A DNA stretch of 64,000 bases from Paramecium sonneborni (GCA_905182985.1 CAJJDN010000047.1:158351-222350); one strand, 5' to 3'. Shown: positions 48,472-62,040, counted from the first letter of the stretch. The notes: generated by a model from the letters alone, not told the origin. Program-made: numbers and translations.

Positions 48472-49517
48472 TCAAAATGAAAGGGCTTGTTTTTAGAATA
48501 TATCTTAAGCCTTTTTGACATCACCTGTAACAAATAAACTTTCTAGATTACTAAAATCTAACTTCTACTATATATTTAATCAATATTAACTTATTGATCT
48601 CCTAAAACCGAATCATCAACTACAAGACTATAATTCCCATAATATTAAAGTATCTTTTAAACTTTATTCAATTTCTCTCCTCCTGTTAATACTGTATTAT
48701 ATCCTCTTTCTAATCCTCCAACAACTATTACTAATATCAATTATGTCTACCTATAGAGAAATTTTAAATAGTTTAAGGATCTCCAGATACAATCACATGT
48801 TGTGATCCAGATACTTTTTCACTTAATTTCAATAAATCTTAATAAGAATAATTTTATAATGATCCATTCTTTAAAATAGCTGCAATTGAACCTGCACTTT
48901 ATGGAAGGGAAAGCCTATTAAAATTTCTTGAAGCATATACTAAGGATTCCTAAATAATCATTATTCTTATACTCTAAATTTATAAGTGCCTGGATAAGAA
49001 TAGAATCCAGTATGAATTAACCATTTAAGATTGCTAAATTTATTGCTTTTCAAATTCTAACCAGATTATGCTTTTATTAATCATCACATAATACTTTGCC
49101 AAGCCTCTGGTACTAATTTCTTTAGTATATCAATAAATTTCGTTTCACTTATCAATTAATTTGGAGAAAACACAATTCCTTTAGGATTAATTGTTCCTAT
49201 AGTTTATTCAATTTCATTTGGATCATTAGATCTAAATGGTATTACTGTTACTCCAGCTTTTGCAGCTCCAATAAAAGCTGCAGCTGTCTCACTAGTATTA
49301 GATCTGCCTAATAAGAATAAAAGTTTGTCTCCTTATTTCCATCCTTATTCAATTAATCCATATGCAAATGCACTTGAATGAGTCTCATTATATTAATGAT
49401 CATTACATCAAATTCTCCAAAAGTCCAAGTCAGATTTTAATTTTCAAATCGGAATCCATTTTTTAGAGGATTAGCTTTTGCCAAGTTTGAGAATCCTTAT
49501 TAAATGGATCGTAACAT
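48472..49517 (-). CDS. Short AMP-binding (ANL superfamily) N-subdomain protein
   Basis: 308 residues after five introns (23, 24, 23, 26 and 23 nt); lengths close exactly. The N-terminal third resembles acyl-CoA synthetases: NPLKNGFRFENQNLTWTFGE, SSAFAYGLIEQGWKQGDKLL and SETAAAFIGAAKAGVTVIPF, then NPKGIVFSP. Beyond this the family's P-loop (TSGTTG type), YGTTE and hinge motifs are not found, and the total is little more than half of a normal 540-residue enzyme. The last part (SGDPQTIQNFSIVVGGLERG, SLVVDDSVLGDQ) is unrecognised. Catalysis is therefore doubtful; it may be a structural or regulatory derivative. All introns are in frame, so it does not look like a pseudogene. Confidence 0.75.
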
Positions 49518-50490
49518 TTATTATTATATAATTATTATAATCAATTTTTTATATTCATTATATATCATTAAATTATACATTCTTTGACAAATATATTAAT
49601 ATATTTTTAAAGAACATAAATATCTTTACAGAATACATAATCAATATTTTGATATTAAGATTTCGATTAAAATAAATATACTATTTTTACAATAATTCTT
49701 GCTATAACGATTTTTTTGATTCATTTCTTTCTAATAATATACAATTAAAATAAATAAAAAACGATTAGTAATTAATTTTTTAATTTAAACTTCTAATCTC
49801 TTTTTTAAAAATGAAAAAACTTGGAATTTCTAAGATTTATTTATTTTAAATATTTTATGATAATTAACTAATATTAATGTATGAATTTAATATTTATCCA
49901 TGATACTAATGCTTATTCATTAAAATATTAATAGAAAAGCCGTTATTGTCTTTAAACTATATTTCATAATATTAATATAATATATTAGAATGTATTAATA
50001 TAAACTAGTTGAAATTATTACTAAATTTTTTAAAATATCTTTAAACTTATATAAAATGAATATAATGTCTTATGAATCATAAAGTTTATTTTACAATAAT
50101 TATAATTATAAAATTAGATTTAAATTAGAAATAAATATAAAAAATTGTGATCAGTACAAATATTATTGCAGCTCAAAATAGTTATGCAACCATATTTTGC
50201 CGTTTATTCGTTTAGCTTCTATTAAACATTTTTCGGATGGAATTAAATTGAGATTATAAATTTGAAGTTGATCTCAAAGTTTCGGCAGATAAGGATTTAA
50301 GAATAGTTTTAGATAGATTTAATATAAAGCCATAGTTTGAATATATAAATATTAAAATAAATGTAAATCGATTAAGAAGATGATCTAAATGAAACAAGAG
50401 ATAAAGATCAAATTATTGTGATTGATTTAATTTTATTATCGTTGTACGAAACTTAGATTCATTTTAATTAATTAATCGTGTTTTATAATA
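49518..50490. other. Divergent intergenic region
   Basis: 973 bp between the ANL protein start (minus) and the TmcB-like gene start (plus). AT-rich; no feature supported other than the presumed promoters. Confidence 0.5.
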
Positions 50491-53400
50491 ATGAAAAAGC
50501 TCCTTTTTAAAATAAAAGCATTTTATGTTAAAGACTTCTTATCTATCAAAGAATCAAAGAGAAAAACTTTCAAAATGGCTGTGGCTTTAGCATTTTTAGA
50601 AAATCTTTAAATGCTATCTGTGTACACAAATGCTTTGAATACCATTTAGTATGATCAATTTCCAAATTAAGTTCAATCCTGGATCAATTATTTTAAGTGA
50701 ATAAAATATCATATGTATTAGGATATACTCTTTATTTGGAAACTCAATAACTGCAAGAATCATTTGTGTTATGGTTGGATTTTCATTATAAAGCATATTT
50801 TTATTAAGTGTTATTTGTTTTGTGCTACGTTAAGACTTATACCTTAAATAAAAGTTAACTCTTAATGATTTACCACTAACTTAGGTAATTAATACATATA
50901 TTATTAGAACAAATAAAATTATCATTTTGAGAAATGTTGGCAGTCTACATTTATTTCTTGGTACATGTAAATTAATCTTGAAGTCTTATAAACACCAATA
51001 CTTTTTTGTTCTGTTAGCCTTATCACTGATATTCTTGATCTTAGTATTTATTATTTTAATGTAGAAAGTTTAAATGAATTTGAATAAGTTGGATTGCTCA
51101 TAAGCTTTATACTAATTATTTTATAAATAATTGTAGGGGTATTCCTGCATTTTCATTAGACAGATTATAGAATAAAAAACTACGATTTTTTGGGTAAAGT
51201 TCACAGTTTAGAAAATCACATAATATATGCATCTAAGATTTTGTAATATGAATTCTTATCAATATTAGTATAATATTTTTATCCGGGAGTTAATCAAATT
51301 CAATCATTAATCAAAGTTTAGGATTATTAATTAGTAGTATATAGGCAATATATAACTATAGATAAAACACCTATATAGATCATAGAATCATAAATCTTGT
51401 TTTTAAGATTAACTTTCTTATGGTATTTTATTAAATGATCTTAATTTTATGTGAATTTGGATACCCAAAAATTAAGGTGAGTGCATCTCTATTAATTTTA
51501 TTAATTTACCCTTTATTGATGTTTTTAATACATTAATTATCTACCCGCTCAGAAAGGGAAAACGACTTTAAAAATTAAAAATAGTTTATAAGAAGATTAT
51601 ATTAGAATGCAAAAAAATAAGTTTAATCTAAAAAAAGATAGGAAAATTAAGATTAACAATAAATATACTAGATATATACAATAGTGAGAAGCCATTTAGA
51701 GAATTGTAAGTAAATGAGGATACGAAAAATGTTAAAATGTTCTAGTTTTAAATAGTAATGCTTTTGTTCAACTTTTGCCCATTAAAAATATTCTTTCTAA
51801 TCTATTAATTAATGTAAAGAATTTTTGAAATTGTTATTGGGTTAAGTATTAGAAGATGAATTAAAAGAAGATTCAAGTATTTAAAATACATTAACATATA
51901 TATGCTATTTAACAGAAATAAAAAAGGCACCAATTTCAGCTATTTATGAAGTAATTAGAGTATCAACTCTAGAAAAGGTATAGATATATTTTAAAATAGC
52001 TCTCTTTGAGATTTTAATAAATTATACATTAACTTTAATAAGATTCTCTTTAAAAATTTAACTAATTAGTTAAAAAGTAAAATTTAGTAAATCAAATGTT
52101 TGATTTTAAAAAAGCATACTTATTCGAAGAATCTTTAAAAGTCTTAAAGCAAAATTTATATCTTATTGTAAAACAAGAAATAGTAAAAATTTTTTATAAA
52201 TTTAGGAATTTTATGAAGCTCTTTTTTCTCCAATAATAAATGCATAGGTACTTTAAGAGAAAGGAATGCTTTTAGTGACTAATATTAATCATTTAGAAGA
52301 TTAGATTTAACTTATATTTAGAACAAATCCCTAAAATGGAGAGTGTGACACAATTTACAAGTTATTTTAAAAATATATAAATTATAATAAAATTAGGCCA
52401 AAATTATATAGAAGAGAAGGTTAATTAATGGCTGAATTTATTTAATCATTAGATAAAATAATTTATGATTAAAAAAGTTGTGTGGTTTAAATTACTTTAC
52501 TTTAACCTCGAGGAAATGTAATTAGATACACAAGATCTTTTTAATAAGCAGTTTAATGCAAAGATGATGAAATATTAGATTAAAATATAAAAAAGTTTAT
52601 ACCATCTATTATAGCTAATGATCATGATTTATATTTAAATAATTTTGTTGAAACAGGAAGAATTAATGTATTAAAAAGAGAATTAAGAATAATTTTAGTA
52701 AAATTAAAATCCTAATTTGTGATTCCAATTAATACTAGATTAAGAATAGAAGTAAATCCTTTTGAATTTGGAGCTTAAGCTCTTATGACTCCTGTTAATC
52801 ATTCATATGGTTATTTAATGCTTAATGAATAAGGATAAATAGAAGAGATAACAAAAAATTTATATGAAGATATATTTAAATAATATTTAGGATTAGAATT
52901 TGAGTTAGTTAGAGGTTTAGATTTTTTATTAATGATTCCTGAATTATCAAAGATATGGTTGAGTTTATTTGATGAGAACTTTGAAAAATTAGATCTTTAT
53001 TTAGAGGGTTACTTAATGATCCCAGTAATTGAAAAATAAACTGTTTCCCCTTTATTCTAAATGAATTATGGAAAAAAATAGCAATTTAATAAAAAACTTT
53101 AAGAGTATATGAAAAACTATCCTTAAAATCTTATTAAATATTAAATTAATTTTCATCTTACAAGTCTAACAACAATAAATTTAAGGTAATGTTTTGATAT
53201 TATTATAAATAGAGTAGTAATAGTAGAAATTCCAGAATATAGATAAGCTATTAATAAATAATATGCTAGTTAATTGGAATTAATTTAGGCCTAGCCTCCT
53301 AAAACGTCAATGAATAACACATATCAATCAGAAATACCAACTCATAAATCATATGGGATGCATTCTCATTTAAATACTCCTCCTTTAACTAAAACTTTAA

Positions 53401-55455
53401 TGAATGAATGCGATTTAGAGTATGATAATTTAATAGAAGAAAAAAAAATGATAGAAGAATTTAGAAATTAATTGGCCTCAGTTTCTATGAATAATACAAT
53501 CTAAAATAATTCTAAAGAATTATTAGTTTAATAATAATAAATATAATAATAACAATGTGAAAATGTTTCAGAAACTAAAATTATTATGCCCCAAAATGTT
53601 ATCTCTTATAGAAGTGAAGAGTTTGAATAGAAATAATTTTAATAAGAACAATTATTCTAATAATAATAATATAATGGATCTGTTGGAAGTAAATCTTCAT
53701 AGAATAACAGCAATACATTTAGATTGTAAATAAAAGATTGTCTGTAAAATAATAAAGGATTAAATTTTAAAATCAGGATATTTTTATTATTATTTTATTC
53801 TCTATTACTTATAGGGTATATCTTAAACTTTTGCATTTTATTTTATAATTTTCGCAGAATTGACAGCAATCTTGATTTCGAAAGTTTACCTTATCAATTC
53901 TCTTATTATTATAATGAATTTGTTATAGCTAATGTTTATTAATAATAATAATGGGATGAATTTTAATTTGAAGATCTATGTAAAATTTCAATAGATTATT
54001 ACTAATAACATTAATAATATATTGATCAAGTAGTAACACATATGCCTTAAATAAATAATAATAAAACTGAACAAACAATGTTAAGAAAAACCACAAATAT
54101 TTTATCACAAATGTTAGGTATTTATGAAACCAATTTAAATCTTTTTCTTTCAGATTTCTTAAATAATTCTTATGCATTTCATGATTTATTAGATAAAGTT
54201 GAAGGAAGTAGCTCTCCTTCATAGATTTCTAGTTTGCTTACTTAGTATGATAATTATATTTATATTTAAGCTTCATTCTTGAAGAAATTGTGTTATTTTT
54301 ACTTCTTTCAGGTTATGCCTATTTTTACATTTAGATCTTAAGAATGAAAATAATATTTTATAAATTATTTTGCACTTTATCAAAAGATTTTGTAAAGGAT
54401 CAATTTATTTAGTTTCATTCCTTATATAATTAAATCAACCATACTAAATTTAAATGCAATGAAACTAACGAGGAATCATTTGAAGCATCAATGGCTGGTT
54501 AATTTTAAAAAAATTCAACATAAGGAAATTTAGAAAATCAAGTTAAAATTGGCAAATAAATATCAACTCCATGTATAAAATTTATTAATAAATTTAGAGA
54601 TTAATGAAAATTTAATATTTTTCTCTCTGATGATGCTTATGCTTACTGCTTTTAGTTCATCATACTATTTTGGAACATTTTTACTGTAGAATTAAGTACT
54701 TGATCAAATCTAAGCAAATTATATAAAGAGAACATATTATGAAAACACCGCAAATCACTTAGCATTTGCTTATGCTCACTAAGCAGTCTTCTACAATAAA
54801 CCAATTACTTAAGAAATGATGTAATATTAAAATAGAGTTGCTGAAGAGTTGAAATCTCTTATAACTAAAATTACATTATAATAAGAATAATCTAATAGTT
54901 TAATTAATAAATTATTATTAGATGAAGTTTGTACTATTTTTTAAGAAGAAATGTAAAATTCTATAATTTTTTGTTAGATTGTTACAGGATAGAAATTATT
55001 AGAATTTATTTTCATTTAAAGATTGTCAATCTGTACCTTCCCTTTAAAAAGGTTTGTTATATGTTTCTTAGGAATTATTTAATTTTTACTATGATATTGT
55101 TCAGGATATGAATTCCATAAATTAAAATGAAACATCATAATTTTCACATTATTTGGAAGTTAATATATAAAAGGAGAGACTTTACTCATAATTTAGTTTT
55201 TAACTTATTATAGAGATTTTATAAAGTGAAGTTAAAAAATTGATTGCATAAACTATTGATTTGAATATATTAATGTTTATCTTAGCAAATATTTTAGCAA
55301 GCATGACTCTATTAATTGCAAAAGTCATGATTTAAAACGCTTAAAAGTAATATTCAGATAATAAAAAAATCTTGATATTATTTCCATTTGAACGATTAAT
55401 GGAAAATGCTTATGTACATAGTTTTATAACACAGGATTTACGTTATTAAGATTGA
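50491..55455 (+). CDS. PAS-domain multispanning membrane protein, TmcB/TmcC-like, copy B
   Basis: Paralogue of 6722-11662. Starts MKKLLFKIKAFYVKDFLSIK, then SKRKTFKMAVALAFLENLQML; the 25-nt intron 50697-50721 joins NYFK to IYSLFGNS. Hydrophobic helices fill the first third. The PAS-like core includes VQITLLQPRGNVIRYTRSFQ, IPSIIANDHDLYLNNFVE and INTRLRIEVNPFEFGAQAL, with SYGYLMLNEQGQIEEI after it, near residues 640-770. A Q-rich linker with a CAA/TAA-type glutamine run, SVGSKSSQNNS, and helices (IRIFLLLFYSLLLIGYILNF) follow, then the C-terminal helix NILMFILANILASMTLLIAK and ILFPFERLMENAYVHSF. It is followed 339 bp later by the two-TM gene, as in copy A. Internal exon map not complete. Confidence 0.78.
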
Positions 55456-55794
55456 TATTTAATATATTAATGACTTTTTTCAAAATGATTATCGAATTGA
55501 TCTGATTTTTTAAACATTTAAAATTTCTTGGTAGAATTTTATATTTATTACAAAGATATTATATTTTTAATAAATTTAATAGATCATTCTAATATATGTT
55601 CTAGTTGCTTAATATTTAGAAAATGAATATAGTAATGTTTTTTCTTAATAGAAATATTTTTATAATTAGAATCAATAGTTTAATATTTAAGTATAAATTT
55701 ATTAATATTTTTTTATTTCTTAATAAATTTTTAATTAAAAAATGCAAATTTACGGAGTTACAATATATTGTATTTTTCATTTATAAAAATATTT
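55456..55794. other. Spacer inside gene pair B
   Basis: 339 bp between the TmcB-like stop and the two-TM start; AT-rich and without a supported feature. It is similar in length to the pair A spacer (446 bp), but I saw no obvious sequence identity. Confidence 0.5.
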
Positions 55795-58008
55795 ATGATT
55801 AAAGATTTGATAAAGAAAGTTGATCTCTTAGTTGATCCATATGAATTTAATACATCTGAGAAGGAGAAATCATTAACTTTAGCAGGTTTAAACTTATTTT
55901 TATTTAGGTGGGATCGTTAGCATATTAATGCTAATATTTACATTATTTTATATAGTGGAAATTGTCTATCGATAAAATCAAAATTAGAATTCAATTTATG
56001 CTGGAACTAAATCTGAAGAGTTTTCTGACTTGATTTTGAGCGAAAATAATACAATGTTTGCACTTGAGTTAAATTCAGATTAAGGATCGATATTTAACAA
56101 CAAGATTAATCTTTCAAAGTAAATAAATAGATAATATCATTTAGCTATTTTACAATTAATGCATAGTTTATTTAATAATCAAGAAGTTAAGGAATCTTTG
56201 GATTTACTCGAAAAAATAGCTCAATGACATAAGAAAAATGTTCATAAGAAACTTTAAAAAAATTCAATTATAATCCTGCATCTATAACAGAGGAACAAAA
56301 ACAAAATTTAATATGTTTTTAAGGAGATTTTGAATTATTAGGATAATACAATGATCCTTAATTTTAATATATAAAATTAGCAGTTGAAATATGCAAAAAT
56401 GGAACGAGTTAGCATTGTAAGACTATTTAAGAGATTGAAGATATGATAAAATAAGGGTAGTATTTTTTTAAAATTATATTTAAAATAGAATAAATGTAAA
56501 TTTGTTCATAAGAGGTTCAAAAATTAAGAAAAAGTTTGATCCAATCACTCCAGATGAAGTAAGTCCAGTTCTGGTCTATTCTAAATTAATGACTATATTG
56601 GGAAATCATGAAAATGTTTATTTGAAACCAATTTCTTTAGATATTAGTATTTATATATTTGAACAATTATAATAGAAAGAATTCAATTTTTTTATGATAT
56701 GTTTGGAGTAGAAGAAACAGAATAACTATTCAATGGTTTAATCGTTGAAAAATAAGAAAGTAGATAAGAGCCAATTTCTTTATCTCCATCCACAAGTTTA
56801 TGTAATTTTTATTTAAGGTAACAAATTTATTAATAAAAATAGAGTTTCTCCTGAATCTTCTTATTTTTTTGTTATTTAATAAGATTTAATTACTATTATT
56901 TTATCTGCTGTATCAGAAGGAACAGCCTTATTATTTGCCGCCATGTAGATTATCAAATTCTTTTATAAGTTTTATAGTTAACATAAAACTTGTGAAGTGC
57001 TTATGAATTAAATTTTTAAGTTTGATATTACAAGTATTTAAAAAAGAAGAATTAAAAAATAAACTTCAAAGACATTTTAACATGTTACTAATCCAACAAT
57101 AGAAGATAAAGAAAAATAATTAGAATAGGTATTTTAAATTATGTATTAATTAGATTTTAAAACCAACAATAAATTATTCATTTTTTAAATATATTAAGTA
57201 TTTGATTTAACATTGTTTTAAAAAATTTTTGGATGGATAAGAAGATGAAGAATTAATTATTTCTTAAATAGCTAAAGAAAAGATAGAATATGATTTAGAT
57301 CTATCAAATATTTTAAAAAAGCTATATGAAATAGATTGCCTAAAATTATTTTTATTTGATGATGATTAATTGATGATTTTTAATGCGTTTAGTTCTCCAG
57401 TATTTACTGATTAAATTGAAGAATAAAAGAAGAATTTTTTAGAAATTGATGAAATATTGAGATTAGGAGATCCAAATTAATAAGGAGTTGCCTAGCCAAT
57501 TTTAAATTAATAAATGGCAAATCAGTATATATAATAATAATAATAATAAGATTATAATCAAAGATGAGTGCAAGTATAAATTCTGGATTATTAAACTCTA
57601 AATAAATTAGATAGGCTGATTTTTCCAATAGTAACATAAATTTTATTCTTAGTTCCAATTAATACCAGATTAGCTAAAATAAATTGGTTCTTTAAATCAT
57701 AATTATTAGTTGATGCTAAGAATCTTAATTTGAATTATGAAAAGATTTTCAAAAACGAAAATATAAATAAATAAGCAAATAAATAACTATTATAATTTAC
57801 AAAATTGAATAAAAGTTTATATGATCTAATCAGGTGTAATGCTAAAAATTTCCCTTAAATAAATGTAAATCCAAATAGATAGATTACATAGAATAATCAA
57901 ATTTTAGAGGATATAGAAGATTAAAATAATGATAATAATGAATAGTAACGAGATGATGAAAATGATGGTAAAGAAATATCTCCTTCATTTAAAAGAGATG
58001 ATTCTTGA
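55795..58008 (+). CDS. Two-TM ciliate membrane protein, copy B
   Basis: Paralogue of 4049-6275. The N-terminus MIKDLIKKVDLLVDPYEF, KSLTLAGG and the helix GIVSILMLIFTLFYIVEIV are joined by a 22-nt intron (55886-55907). A second intron of 26 nt ending AAG restores the frame before IFGFTRKNSS. The extracellular-type part contains SQETLKKFNYNPASI, ICFQGDFELLGQ, IKLAVEICKNGTSQHC and ISLDISIYIF. The second helix region reads LITIILSAVSEGTALLFAA. The cytosolic tail has DLDLSNILKKLYEIDCLKLF, a Q-run, and ends SPSFKRDDS. Homologues are common in ciliates, but no function is known to me. Constant linkage to the TmcB-like gene hints at a shared complex. Confidence 0.75.
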
Positions 58009-58163
58009 GATGAATTAGTTTATTTATTTTGAGAAAATACGATACTCCATTTTTTTCTATAAAAATATAAATATTTAAATAATAAATTATTTTTAAATTA
58101 AATAAAAAATACTTCTATTTGATTATGATTGAGATAAATAAATATCATTAAAATAATTAATAT

Positions 58164-58745
58164 ATGTCATCAGATTCGGATTAGTAAAAAAAGGAAGAGG
58201 CAAATCGGATTTATGTGACAGGATATTCAGCTAAAGAATCAGAAATGGATATAAAGAGTGCTTTTGCAAAACATGGAGAGATATAAGAATTTTCATGGAA
58301 AGGACGTTTTTGTTTTATCGTAAGACGTGGGAGTTGGCATTAGGTGGCAGGCTTATACCAAGCCTGAAGAGGCAGCAGATGCTGTTAGATTGATGAATTA
58401 ATAGGAGATGAATGGAAGAAATTTGATTGTAGAGTTAGCACGAGCAAAGAAAAAAGATGGAGCCTGTTATTAATGTGGAAAATAGGGGCATTTGTATAAA
58501 ATATTATTTATATAATATTAGTGCTCGAAATTGTCGTTTAAATAGACGATCTTATTCTGACTCCAGGTATAAGAACATGTGACATTAGGCGCCATTCAAA
58601 GAAGAAAAAAAAAAGAAGAAAGCATAGATCTTCTAGCTCTTCCTCTTCGAGTAGTGAAAAGAAAAAATCAAAAAAGAGAAAGAGAAAGAGCAAGAGCAAG
58701 AGCAAGAGTTCTTCTTCAAGCTCTAATTCACATTCAAGTGATTGA
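58164..58745 (+). CDS. SR splicing factor: RRM, CCHC zinc knuckle, RS domain (SRSF7-like)
   Basis: 166 residues after introns of 31, 28 and 22 nt; lengths close exactly. RRM: RIYVTGYSAKESEMDIKSAF (RNP2), EIQEFSWKGRFCFIAYTKPE (RNP1), AVRLMNQQEMNGRNLIVELA. Knuckle: CYQCGKQGHFARNC, a perfect CCHC, split by the 28-nt intron. The tail is a basic RS region with SRRHSKKKKKRRKHRSSS and repeated KSKSKS. RRM plus knuckle plus RS is the SRSF7/9G8 order; such proteins choose splice sites and export mRNA. The apparent minus-strand leucine-rich frame here is a shadow of the RS codons. Convergent with the next gene (59 bp between stops). Confidence 0.93.
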
Positions 58746-58804
58746 TAAATCAAGATTCAAAAATATATTTTAAATCATAAGTAAATTATATTCATATATA
58801 ATTG

Positions 58805-61126
58805 TCACTCTTAGAACTTTTAATTTGTTATATGGGATAAGATAGTTGTCATAGTACGATCTTCATTTCCTATTTTCATATCTTTTTTAAATGTTGGCAT
58901 TTTAGATAGATTCCTCTTTATATTTTATTAGGTATTATCATTATCTCTTACAAATAATCTCTTATCCACTAAATTAATTAATTTATTAATTATTACAATC
59001 AATTACTCCAAAACATTTTTCATTTTACATAAGTAAATTTGTTTATATCATAAATGTTTCTAAAATCTTATGTCCAAATGTTACAAATATTCTAACAGAT
59101 TCTTCAGCACAAAAATTATTAATCTTTTATGCAATTACATCACTTTCTTATCTTACAAATGTTTTTATTTCACTTTACATTACTCTTGTTTTTAAGAACA
59201 TTTCATTTAAATTTACAGTCTTAAAACATGAAACCTTACTTGAAGTATTACCATTATTTTCTTTACATTATGGTGATAAAGGTTCTTAACATAATAAAGT
59301 TCGCTTAGGTTTTTAGTTATTAATAAAAAATTAGTAACAATTATCAGATAAAAATGGATCTAATGATTATACATGAACAGAAAAATTCCATAACATAGTT
59401 TATTGATTTATTCTATTAATTTCTAATTTTGATTTCATTACATTATGTGATCTATTTTTAGAATCTATTTTCACTCCATCTAAAATTATAAAAATTATTA
59501 TATACCTGGACAAATCATTGAGTAATCAAGTTAAAAATTATTTTTATTTGGAACATAAATTAAAATATGGTACTAATTGATTAAACTATAATAATCTGGT
59601 ATCATTGGAATGCTAAGTAATTATCCAGTTGAATTAGCTAGTACATCAAAATCATAAGAAACTTATAAAAATCCTTTTCGTTAAGCATGTACTCTAACTT
59701 ATTTAAACATAAGCCCAGGACAATTAAATAAACCTTATTCATTTGTTATTCCAATAATAGGTTCTTGATCAGCTTAATCTGATTAAAATACTTCTAATCT
59801 ACAATTTTCAATATCTTTATGTTATCCACTTCTTAAAAGAATATTATAGACTCTAAATTAAAGAGTAGTTTCTACACAACTTACTAAATCAAATTCAATT
59901 TTCACATCTGTATTTCCTTACAAAAAGACAGTTTTCTTTTATGAAAAACAATCTTTTTTTGAAACATCAATAATATATTCTTATTTATCTCTTCCATAAA
60001 AAATAAATGCTTATTCATTATTATCATAGGTTATGGTTTCAGTAATGTTTTTAGTAACATTAACTGTAGCATCTTCAGAAGTTTTAACAATACATTTAAT
60101 TAAGTCTGTTCTTTCCACTCTAGTAGATACATATACAGTATCTGTATTATCATCGAGTAATTCATCAACATTTAGTTATGATTTAGTAGTTTATATACAA
60201 TTTCCACTAATTTCAATTTCATATGAATTAATTGATTAAACTAAATCAATAAATTTAGCTTCCTCAAAACAAGTAATTGGAACAGTTTAAGAAAATAATT
60301 TAACTGTGAATTTTTTTTCTGGTGATTAAGGTTTATATTTTTAACCAGATAGATCAATTTATGATATATTAGTTTAAGTCATCCAAGCTTAAGATTTTGT
60401 AGGTGAAAAATAAACTCTTACTGATTTTTCCATATCTCTAATATTTTCTGTACTTTTATAAATATCTAATTTAGATGCACTTTTCTAAGCACTTCCAGTT
60501 TATTAACAAATAGAAGTTCTAATTATAATTTATTTTGTTGGAGTTTATGCAGATTATAAAGTTTATGTTTCTTTCTAACGGACAGTAACTTAAAGTCCAT
60601 CTAAAATACTTTTCTGGATTCCTTCTTCGCAAACTGGTATAACATTTTTAATAGGACAATCAATGTTAACTGTTAAATTGAATTTCTTTAAATGTAACCA
60701 TACCAAATCTCCAACTAATTTAGGAGTGATTTATTCTTTTGAATATTAACGAGAATATAACACAACTTAATGAACATCTAGTTAAAATAATTAAATCTAT
60801 AAATAATGGTCAGGATGATTTATTTATTGATGAAACACTTTAATGAATGGAAATCTAAGAATTATTTATTAGAATCAATACTTTCTATTTATTGTTTGTT
60901 TTATTTCATCTAATAGATCTTAAAATGCATCCTTTGTCTCATCTACTCCTGTACTTTTAAACTTTGGATTATAACAACTTTATATTGAAACACCTATTTG
61001 ATTTGTCTTCAACTAATCAAATTCACTTAAATTAGCAAATGATGCTTTGTCTTATAATGTTGATAACATATTTCTCAATTACTCTTTGTATTACATTGTA
61101 ATCTTAGTTGTCGTAGCTGGCATCAT
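58805..61126 (-). CDS. Uncharacterised protein of about 760 residues
   Basis: Starts MMPATTTKITMQYKEQLRNM; a 27-nt intron precedes FPFIKVFHQQINHPDHYLQI. The rest is mostly beta-type sequence with scattered cysteines: NLTVNIDCPIKNVIPVCEE, VRVYFSPTKSQAWMTQTNIS, IEISGNCIQTTK, TDVKIEFDLVSCVETTLQF, and EPIIGITNEQGLFNCPGLMF, which recalls carboxypeptidase-regulatory-like folds (INxxGxF). No signal peptide or membrane helix is visible. I do not recognise a family. The C-terminus is uncertain: a TGA at about 58.98 kb may lie in an unusually long intron, so the last exon (ending 58805 or about 58890) is a guess. Confidence 0.6.
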
Positions 61127-62040
61127 ATTGTCATTAAAAAAACTAAACTCATATCAACTAAATACCTGACTTTAGACTTGAACTTAAATCTATTAGGAGA
61201 TTGTTAAGAATTTATACTGCTAGTTGTTTAGAACATAATTTTATATTTGATCGTTAAAAAATTAAAAAAGGTTTTTGCGGGGTTTATAAAAATCTATTTC
61301 TTATTGATTTTTTAATCATTCAAAAAATTATTCATAAATCCTTTAATCTATAATTCATTCATATATTTTTAGAACTTTATTTTTTGCAACCTTTTATTCA
61401 TATTATCTAAATATCTAATAGAAAATAGATATTTCATCATCATGCTTATTTAAATATATTTTTTACATTATTATCAACTTTTATTATTCTTCTAAATATC
61501 ATTCATTTTATCATTTTATTTTTAAACTAATTTTATATCAATTATTTTCTATTTAAAATTGAACTAAATATTAATAAACATTTGTGTTTCAATCTTTATG
61601 TTTAAAGAACAATTTTAAAATCATTTTACTTTTTGTTCTTTTAATTCAGTCGCTTAATATAATCTTCATTTCTCTATTTAGCATCAACTTATAGTCATAA
61701 AATTTTTTTGAAAAATCTTTATTTTTAATTAACCTGATTAATTACCATTCTTTCTACCTTTTATTATTTATTAATATGAATCAAAATTGGTAAAGGATAA
61801 ATTAGAAAATATGAATAATATTGTACAATTAACACATGTTATAATGTTTGATATCATAATTATATGCATTTACTTATTCTTTGATTAATATAGATTTACT
61901 TTCTAGTATAATATTACTTGATTATAATTTATATCTTGTTAACAGTAGAAGTTGCAAATCTTTGAATTTATTGCTAATTATATCTAAAAGTTCAAGTTAC
62001 TATAATAGAATTTATAAGATAAAAAAATAAAATTATTTGA
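61127..62040. other. Divergent intergenic region
   Basis: 914 bp of very AT-rich DNA between the start of the large orphan and the histidine-kinase remnant. Nothing supported. Confidence 0.5.

Noticed and set aside
58538..58753. Leucine/glutamate-rich minus-strand ORF
   Set aside because: It is the complement of the Ser/Arg/Lys codons of the RS domain.
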